DNA of 11,400 nt from the NCBI GenBank assembly GCA_016192885.1, contig JACPTH010000051.1, positions 10,432 to 21,831 on the forward strand, in the 5' to 3' direction. The notes under the pieces are model-generated. The model was not told where the DNA came from. It worked only from the letters and a program-made list of their open reading frames with translations, and searched no databases. This document shows, piece by piece, positions 7,126 through 11,400 of the stretch; positions within the stretch are counted from its first letter, which is position 1, and every line of letters starts with the position of its first letter. Made by a program: the position numbers and the translations under genes. The DNA comes from a bacterium (lineage in GTDB: Bacteria; Muiribacteriota; Ozemobacteria; Ozemobacterales; Ozemobacteraceae).

Positions 7126-7887
7126 TTATGCTTCCGCGAATTTCTCCATATCTTCGTCGGAAATGTCGTAGTTATGATAAACATCCTGCACGTCATCATT
7201 TTCTTCCAAGTTTTCAACGAGGCGAAGAACTTTGGCCGTATCAGAACCCGTAACCTTTACGGTATTTTTGGGAAGCATGGTCACTTTTCCCTCGTTGATC
7301 TTTAAGTTTTTAGATTCCAGCACCTGTCTCATATCATGGAAAGTGGATGGGTCGCAGGTTACCTCAAAACCGTAATCATAGGTTTTCATGTCTTCGCATC
7401 CGGATTCTAAGACGATATCCATCAAAGAATCTTCGGTTAACTTAGGGTTTTCTTCCTTGGAAAGGAAGAAAAAACCCTTATTTTCAAACATAAAAGAAAC
7501 GCAGCCTGGAACCCCAAGATTTCCCCCGCCCTTGCTAAAAATCTTGGCGATTTCTGCCGCAACCCGATTTCTGTTGTCGGTCAAGCAGCGAGCAATTATT
7601 GCCACGCCGCCGGGACCGTACCCTTCAAAACTGAGTTCTTCGTATGTAACGCCTTCAAGTTCGCCGGTGCCTTTCTTGATAGCCCTATCGGCATTATCTT
7701 TAGGCATATTCGCGTCTTTTGCAGCCTGAAGGGCGCTTCTAAGCCTAGGATTAGCCACAGGGTCCCCGCCGCCCGTTTTTGCGGCAATGGTAATTTCACG
7801 GATGATTTTGGTAAATAATCTTCCCCGAATCGCATCCATCTTGCCTTTAACGTGTTTAACTTTCGCCCATTTATTATGACCAGACAT
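7126..7887 (-). CDS. yebC: YebC/PmpR/TACO1-family protein
   Basis: The protein has 253 residues, normal for the family. It shows the diagnostic N-terminus MSGHNKWAKVKHVKGKMDAI, the helical segment LRSALQAAKDANMPKDNADR (49-68), the central signature FEGYGPGGVAIIARCLTDNR (87-106), GGNLGVPGCVSFMF (111-124), and the acidic LEENDDVQDVYHNYD near the end (227-241). Members were long annotated as transcriptional regulators. More recent work on bacterial YebC and mitochondrial TACO1 points to a ribosome-linked role in translating proline-rich stretches. The start is supported by a strong AGGAGGG ribosome site (7898-7892) four bases upstream and by the conserved MSGHNKW. The gene diverges from the TerY-P triad and precedes ruvA, as it precedes the ruv genes in many genomes. 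Confidence 0.95.
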   Translation of the reverse strand: MSGHNKWAKVKHVKGKMDAIRGRLFTKIIREITIAAKTGGGDPVANPRLRSALQAAKDANMPKDNADRAIKKGTGELEGVTYEELSFEGYGPGGVAIIARCLTDNRNRVAAEIAKIFSKGGGNLGVPGCVSFMFENKGFFFLSKEENPKLTEDSLMDIVLESGCEDMKTYDYGFEVTCDPSTFHDMRQVLESKNLKINEGKVTMLPKNTVKVTGSDTAKVLRLVENLEENDDVQDVYHNYDISDEDMEKFAEA

Positions 7888-8072
7888 TCAACCCTCCTGA
7901 GAGCTGAAATGGATATACCCCAAGTTTTGGAAGTATACCATAGATTCCGTAAAACGTGCATAATACTGTTCCCTTCTTTAATTTCTTGATTTCCGCCTTT
8001 GAATCCATTAGAGTTTTTCTTGGAATTTGCAAAATTCGGCGAATTTTTTTTATTCAGAAAGAACTAGCATTC
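7888..8072. other. Divergent intergenic region between yebC and the TerY-P triad
   Basis: These 185 bases separate two divergent genes and must hold promoters for both. The yebC side shows an extended -10 candidate and a strong ribosome site. The triad side is AT-rich. It carries a small hairpin, AAAATTC/GAATTTT (8031-8037 with 8041-8047), running into a T-rich stretch about 25 bases before the vWA start. It could act as an attenuator or structured leader, but the stem is weak. I see no clear operator or LexA-type box. Confidence 0.5.
7932..7940 (-). promoter_or_regulatory. Possible extended -10 promoter of yebC
   Basis: On the minus strand the sequence TGGTATACT combines a TG extension with the near-consensus -10 hexamer TATACT. 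It lies about 45 bases upstream of the yebC ATG. The sequence about 17 bases further up does not resemble a -35 box, which extended -10 promoters can tolerate. This rests on pattern only, and the sigma factors of this organism are unknown. Confidence 0.35.
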
Positions 8073-8780
8073 ATGGGGAAAAGACCGGGCGGAGAACTAG
8101 CTACAAGACCTTTGCATTTCATTTGGATTGCCGATTGTTCCGGTTCAATGCAGGCCGACGGCAAAATTCAAACGCTTAACGAAGCTGTTCGCGAAGCCAT
8201 TCCTCATATGAGAAAGGCTGCGGATGAAAATCCTAACGCGCGGGTTCTCGTGCGCGCGGTGGCCTTCTCCGATGAAGTAGGTTGGCCAATTTCTGACCCG
8301 ACCCCAGTGGAAAATTTTTCGTGGGTCGATCTTCAAGCCAAAGGGATCTCTTCAATGGGCAAGGCTTTTGAATCGATTTCTCTCCGATTAAAAAGCCCCC
8401 CCATGGACCAACGGGCCTTGCCTCCGGTTCTTGTCCTTATCAGCGACGGCTATCCTACCGATGATTTTGATGAAGGATTGCGTTTACTATTAAGCGAACC
8501 TTGGGGCAAAAAATCAATTCGTATGGCCATTGCAATTGGAGAAGACGCCGATCAGGAAGTTTTGGAAAAATTCATCGATAACCCTCAAATTAAACCGCTT
8601 CATGCAAACAACCCCGAATCTCTTGTAAAATATATTAAGTGGGCATCAACCTCCGTTTTAAAGGCCGTTTCCGCGCCAATGACCCCGTCTTCGGAAAAAA
8701 CTTCCGAAAGTTTTAACATATTGATTCCCGTTCCCCCCGATGTCGAACCTAACAACTCAAATCATCCGGACGTATGGTGA
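8073..8780 (+). CDS. TerY-type von Willebrand factor A (vWA) protein of a TerY-P triad
   Basis: This 235-residue vWA protein is of the TerY class. The metal-ion-dependent adhesion site is visible. DCSGS at 21-25 is the DxSxS motif. G-I-S-S-M-G (91-96) places a Ser where Thr is usual. ISDG with Asp125 (123-126) completes it. The protein also has the family phrases ELATRPLHFIWIADCSGSM, PPVLVLISDGYPTDD and AIAIGEDAD. The ATG at 8073 is preferred over one 39 codons upstream. The family-like sequence begins at MGKRPGGELATRP, and the upstream stretch is hydrophobic and unlike the family. The ribosome site is weak (AGAAAGAA). In TerY-P triads the vWA protein is encoded beside a PP2C phosphatase and a kinase and is thought to act as their substrate or scaffold. 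The PP2C start lies nine bases after this stop. The protein is probably cytoplasmic, with no signal peptide. The exact signal is unknown. Confidence 0.9.
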   Translation: MGKRPGGELATRPLHFIWIADCSGSMQADGKIQTLNEAVREAIPHMRKAADENPNARVLVRAVAFSDEVGWPISDPTPVENFSWVDLQAKGISSMGKAFESISLRLKSPPMDQRALPPVLVLISDGYPTDDFDEGLRLLLSEPWGKKSIRMAIAIGEDADQEVLEKFIDNPQIKPLHANNPESLVKYIKWASTSVLKAVSAPMTPSSEKTSESFNILIPVPPDVEPNNSNHPDVW

Positions 8781-8789
8781 GTCTCTCCT

Positions 8790-9647
8790 ATGGGTTCTTC
8801 AAACCGGTTTGTGGCTTTCGGAGCAAGCGTACCAGGGGAAACCCACAAAGGTAAAGGAATTCCTAATCAAGATAATTTCTTGCTTCACCCCGCCTCATGC
8901 GCAGGGTTTCCCTTGGTTATGGCTGTATCCGATGGTCATGGAGACCCCCGCTGCGTTCATAGTCATATCGGATCGCGATTGGCCGTTGAATCGGCCTGTA
9001 CAGTTTTTTCGAAGTTCTTTGAATGTAATGAATCTTCTGAAACTTGGAAGTCTTCGGCATCTCAAATCCGCCAAGATCTTTTGAAAAACCTAGTACAAAC
9101 TTGGACGATTAAGGTAAGAGAGAATTGGCTCCGAATCGCCGAAAACAAACCAAAATCAACTGCCTCTGAAGATTCATTCACTAACAAGGATTTTTACTTT
9201 TTTTATGGGGCCACGCTCCTAAGCGTGGTTATAACCAATACAAGGATTTTTTATTTTCAACTTGGCGATGGGGATATTGTTACCGTTTCACTTGAAGGAG
9301 AAATTAATCGACCTATTCCTCGCGATCCAAGACTAATTGCCAATCAAACCACGTCTTTATGTTCTCCGCAAGCTTGGAACGATTTCCAAGTCGCCTCTTC
9401 TTCGCTAAATGAATCTTCCCCGGCACTCATTTTTCTCGCATCGGATGGGTATGTAAATTCTTTTAAACATGAAAACGGGTTTCTTCAAGTCGGACTCGAC
9501 CTTCTGAAGGCGATCAAAAATGACGGGCTCGAAACCGTCAAAAATGAACTCCCAGGGTGGCTTTGTGAAACTTCGAAATTTGGGAGTGGGGATGACATCA
9601 CTATTTGCATACTTTACAATTTAAACTACCTTTCGCGTGATTCATAA
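8790..9647 (+). CDS. PP2C-family Ser/Thr phosphatase of the TerY-P triad
   Basis: This is a 285-residue PPM/PP2C metal-dependent phosphatase. The catalytic motifs are in order: NQDNF (26-30, Asp28), VSDGHGD (46-52, Asp48 and Gly49 binding metal), YGATLL (139-144), LGDGDI (158-163), LASDGY (216-221, Asp219) and GSGDDITI (265-272, Asp268/Asp269). There is no membrane segment or signal peptide, so it is cytoplasmic, unlike the SpoIIE-type receptors on the other strand. Its likely job is to reverse the neighbouring kinase's action, with the TerY-like vWA protein the leading candidate partner. The start follows the vWA stop by nine bases. GGTGAG, overlapping that stop, may serve as ribosome site, and this suggests coupled translation. 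The kinase start lies 21 bases after its stop. Confidence 0.92.
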   Translation: MGSSNRFVAFGASVPGETHKGKGIPNQDNFLLHPASCAGFPLVMAVSDGHGDPRCVHSHIGSRLAVESACTVFSKFFECNESSETWKSSASQIRQDLLKNLVQTWTIKVRENWLRIAENKPKSTASEDSFTNKDFYFFYGATLLSVVITNTRIFYFQLGDGDIVTVSLEGEINRPIPRDPRLIANQTTSLCSPQAWNDFQVASSSLNESSPALIFLASDGYVNSFKHENGFLQVGLDLLKAIKNDGLETVKNELPGWLCETSKFGSGDDITICILYNLNYLSRDS

Positions 9648-9668
9648 GCGTTCGGAGGTTTAGAATTC

Positions 9669-10985
9669 ATGAGCGAATTATTAGAGATCGGTCAAAAATT
9701 CAACATTTCATCGAGCAACCTTGTTCTTGAGGTGGTCAAATTTCTTGGAGCGGGAGGCCAAGGAGAGGTTTATCAGGCGAAACTTGGTTCTAGCCCAATT
9801 GCCTTAAAGTGGTATTTCCGCCATGCGGCCACCGAGGAGCAGTTAAAAAGTTTGAATTCCCTGGTGCAAAAGGGCCCTCCAAGCGAGACATTTCTATGGC
9901 CGATTGAGTTGGTTTCATCAAAAGACCGCATTGGGTTTGGCTATTTGATGCCTTTAAGAGAGGTCAGGTTTAAAAGCCTTTTCGATCTGATGAAAAATCG
10001 CGTCGATCCGTCATTTATGACCCTTTCTACCGTCGGCTTGAATCTTTCGCACGGTTTTCTTTTGCTGCATTCGAAAGGGTTTTGCTATCGCGATATTTCC
10101 TTCGGAAACGTTTTTTTTGACCCTCAAACCGGAGATATACTGATTTGCGATAATGACAACGTTGCGGTCAATGGAGAAACATCATCATCCATCGCTGGAA
10201 CCCTCGGATTCATGGCCCCCGAACTTGTTCGGAACGAAGCGAAACCCTGCATCCAAACCGATCTATTTTCTCTCTCGGTTCTTCTATTTTACATGTTTAT
10301 TTTAAATCACCCGTTCGAGGGAAAAATGGAAGCAAGCATAGATTGTTTCGATCAATCAGCAAAAATGAAGCTTTATGGGCTTGATCCTGTCTTTATTTTC
10401 GATCCGGTTGATCGCTCCAATGAGCCGGTTCCAGGTATTCATGACGCGGCAATTGCGAATTGGAAAATCTACCCTCGATTTTTAAAAGACCTTTTCATAA
10501 AAGCCTTTACCAAGCAGTCACTATCTTCCCAGCCGCAACGGGTTCGCGAAAGCGAGTGGAAAGCGACTATGGCGCGTTTGCGGGATGCAATTTTCTATTG
10601 CTCGTGCGGTTCGGAAAATTTCTTTGATGATGAAGATTCTTCCGATTTAAAGAATTCAAAAATTTGCTGGAATTGCAAAAAGGAAGCCAAATTTCCATTT
10701 CGCGTTAGATTTGGAAGCAGCGTTAAAATGCTCAATATTGATTCCAAAATTTATCCTCATCATATCTACGATTCCCGTTTATATGACTTTTCTCAAATTC
10801 TTGGAGAGGTTTCAAAAAACCCGAAAGACCCTTCTACTTTAGGCATAAAAAACACTTCCGAGCAAAATTGGAAATGCATTACTATCCAGGGGAGACTCTT
10901 GGAAATTGAACCTGGAAGAAGTGTTGCTATTTCACCGGGAACCAAAATTGATTTCGGAAGTTGCGAAGGAATAATCGAGGAATAG
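9669..10985 (+). CDS. Ser/Thr protein kinase with zinc-ribbon-like module and FHA-like tail (TerY-P triad)
   Basis: This is a 438-residue kinase. The kinase domain spans about 15-285. It has glycine loop GAGGQGEVY (27-35), ATP-binding Lys47 (IALKWY), and catalytic loop YRDISFGNV (140-148) with Asp142 and Asn147. DND (161-163) stands at the DFG site, and an activation segment ends GTLGFMAPEL (178-187). It is followed by four cysteines, C311, C313, C333 and C336 (a CSC pair and a CWNC pair), consistent with a zinc ribbon. About 390-438 is a beta-rich tail with STLGIKNTSEQNW and PGTKIDFG, suggestive of an FHA-like phosphopeptide module; this last point is inference. The substitutions at HRD (YRD) and DFG (DND) keep the acidic residues, so activity is plausible. 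The ribosome site GGAGG (9654-9658) sits about ten bases before the ATG. The gene closes the vWA-PP2C-kinase operon and is probably the counterpart of the phosphatase. No membrane segment is seen. Confidence 0.9.
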   Translation: MSELLEIGQKFNISSSNLVLEVVKFLGAGGQGEVYQAKLGSSPIALKWYFRHAATEEQLKSLNSLVQKGPPSETFLWPIELVSSKDRIGFGYLMPLREVRFKSLFDLMKNRVDPSFMTLSTVGLNLSHGFLLLHSKGFCYRDISFGNVFFDPQTGDILICDNDNVAVNGETSSSIAGTLGFMAPELVRNEAKPCIQTDLFSLSVLLFYMFILNHPFEGKMEASIDCFDQSAKMKLYGLDPVFIFDPVDRSNEPVPGIHDAAIANWKIYPRFLKDLFIKAFTKQSLSSQPQRVRESEWKATMARLRDAIFYCSCGSENFFDDEDSSDLKNSKICWNCKKEAKFPFRVRFGSSVKMLNIDSKIYPHHIYDSRLYDFSQILGEVSKNPKDPSTLGIKNTSEQNWKCITIQGRLLEIEPGRSVAISPGTKIDFGSCEGIIEE

Positions 10986-11005
10986 GACAACCTATGCTCT
11001 TCATT

Positions 11006-11400
11006 TTACCATTCAAGCCACCAAGAAAGGCTGGCGGATGAAGTGTCCGATGCTACAAGTTCCCTAAATACTGATTGTTGCAATGTTTGAGATGCCAAAG
11101 CTGATACCAATGTCGCTTCGTTAGCCCACGCGGATGGAACAGGGGACATCCCCGGAGGCGCGCCCGGAGGCGCGACCCATTTTTCAAGCATTACTCCGTC
11201 TAAGTACGCTTCATCCCCCCCCAGCCCATTTTGAATAAGTTCGACTCGAATAATCTGGGCTGAAGGAACAGAGAAAGAAATATAACGCCGTTTCCAATCC
11301 TCGTCACTCGCGTTTACCTCACCGAATGGAATTGGCCCGGCTTCAGGCCAAATTCGAACTTTAATTTGAGAAGTCGGTGTGATTTTCCTGGACCAAAAAC
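11006..11400 (-). CDS. C-terminal part of an unidentified protein, possibly with a beta-sandwich module
   Basis: The minus-strand frame is open from the right edge to a TAA at 11008-11006, about 131 codons, so only the C-terminus is in view and the start lies outside. The frame continues upstream of the internal Met at 11191, which is therefore not the likely start. The stretch IIRVELIQNGLGGDEAYLDG resembles the end of jelly-roll (carbohydrate-binding or galactose-binding-like) domains, where an aspartate precedes the last strand. A Pro/Gly linker, APPGAPPG, and a low-complexity Ala/Ser tail ending WWLEW follow. The gene is convergent with the kinase and 20 bases from its stop. A secreted or surface protein is possible, but I do not recognise the family. 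Confidence 0.6.
   Translation of the reverse strand, partial: FWSRKITPTSQIKVRIWPEAGPIPFGEVNASDEDWKRRYISFSVPSAQIIRVELIQNGLGGDEAYLDGVMLEKWVAPPGAPPGMSPVPSAWANEATLVSALASQTLQQSVFRELVASDTSSASLSWWLEW
11151..11174. repeat. 12-base exact tandem duplication within the partial gene
   Basis: CCCGGAGGCGCG occurs twice in a row and encodes the repeated APPG linker of the minus-strand fragment. It is far more GC-rich than its surroundings. It looks like a recent slippage duplication and a possible source of length variation. Confidence 0.85.

Noticed and set aside
7956..8072. Upstream start for the vWA protein adding 39 residues
   Set aside because: The added residues are hydrophobic and unlike the family, and the family-like N-terminus begins at 8073.
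7888..8072. LexA/SOS-type operator in the divergent intergenic region
   Set aside because: No CTGT-N8-ACAG or GAAC-N4-GTTC pattern was found there.
11006..11191. Stand-alone 61-codon gene on the minus strand at the right edge
   Set aside because: The same frame stays open to the window edge, so this is the end of a longer gene.

Overview
The window reads as bacterial chromosome: dense genes, short gaps, and purine-rich ribosome-binding sites. The organism cannot be fixed from the sequence. The pairing of very large multi-membrane-segment SpoIIE-type phosphatases with a vWA/PP2C/kinase triad suggests a deep-branching, Gram-negative-like lineage rather than a standard model phylum. Candidatus Riflebacteria/Ozemobacteria is my low-confidence guess.

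Left and centre (1-7887, minus strand): read in transcription order the genes are yebC (7887-7126), a 354-base gap, ruvA (6771-6160), ruvB (6144-5188), a 975-residue membrane receptor with a C-terminal SpoIIE/PPM phosphatase domain (5185-2258), and a second homologous receptor (from 2261) that leaves the window at base 1. From ruvA on, the genes are packed tightly: 15 bases, 2 bases, then a 4-base ATGA overlap. This makes one operon or overlapping transcription unit likely. The classic yebC-ruvC-ruvA-ruvB order is recognisable, but ruvC is absent from its place. The yebC-ruvA gap instead holds a REPIN-like palindromic element: two inverted hairpin units of about 30 bases between outer inverted repeats. 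RuvB has an apparently clean in-frame loss of about 40 residues inside its C-terminal winged-helix domain.

Right (8073-10985, plus strand): diverging from yebC across a 185-base intergenic region is a compact three-gene operon. It encodes a TerY-type vWA protein, a PP2C phosphatase, and a Ser/Thr kinase with a zinc-ribbon-like module and an FHA-like tail. This is the gene set known from comparative genomics as the TerY-P phosphorylation triad. No TerC/TerD-type gene is visible in the window.

Right edge (11006-11400, minus strand): the C-terminal end of a gene convergent with the kinase, function unknown, with a beta-sandwich-like look.

Taken together, the window places a Holliday-junction branch-migration module between two protein-phosphorylation signalling modules. 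One is a pair of receptor phosphatases apparently co-transcribed with ruvAB. The other is the divergent TerY-P triad. The most unusual points are the shortened RuvB, the palindromic element where ruvC would be expected, and the translationally coupled receptor-phosphatase pair downstream of ruvB.
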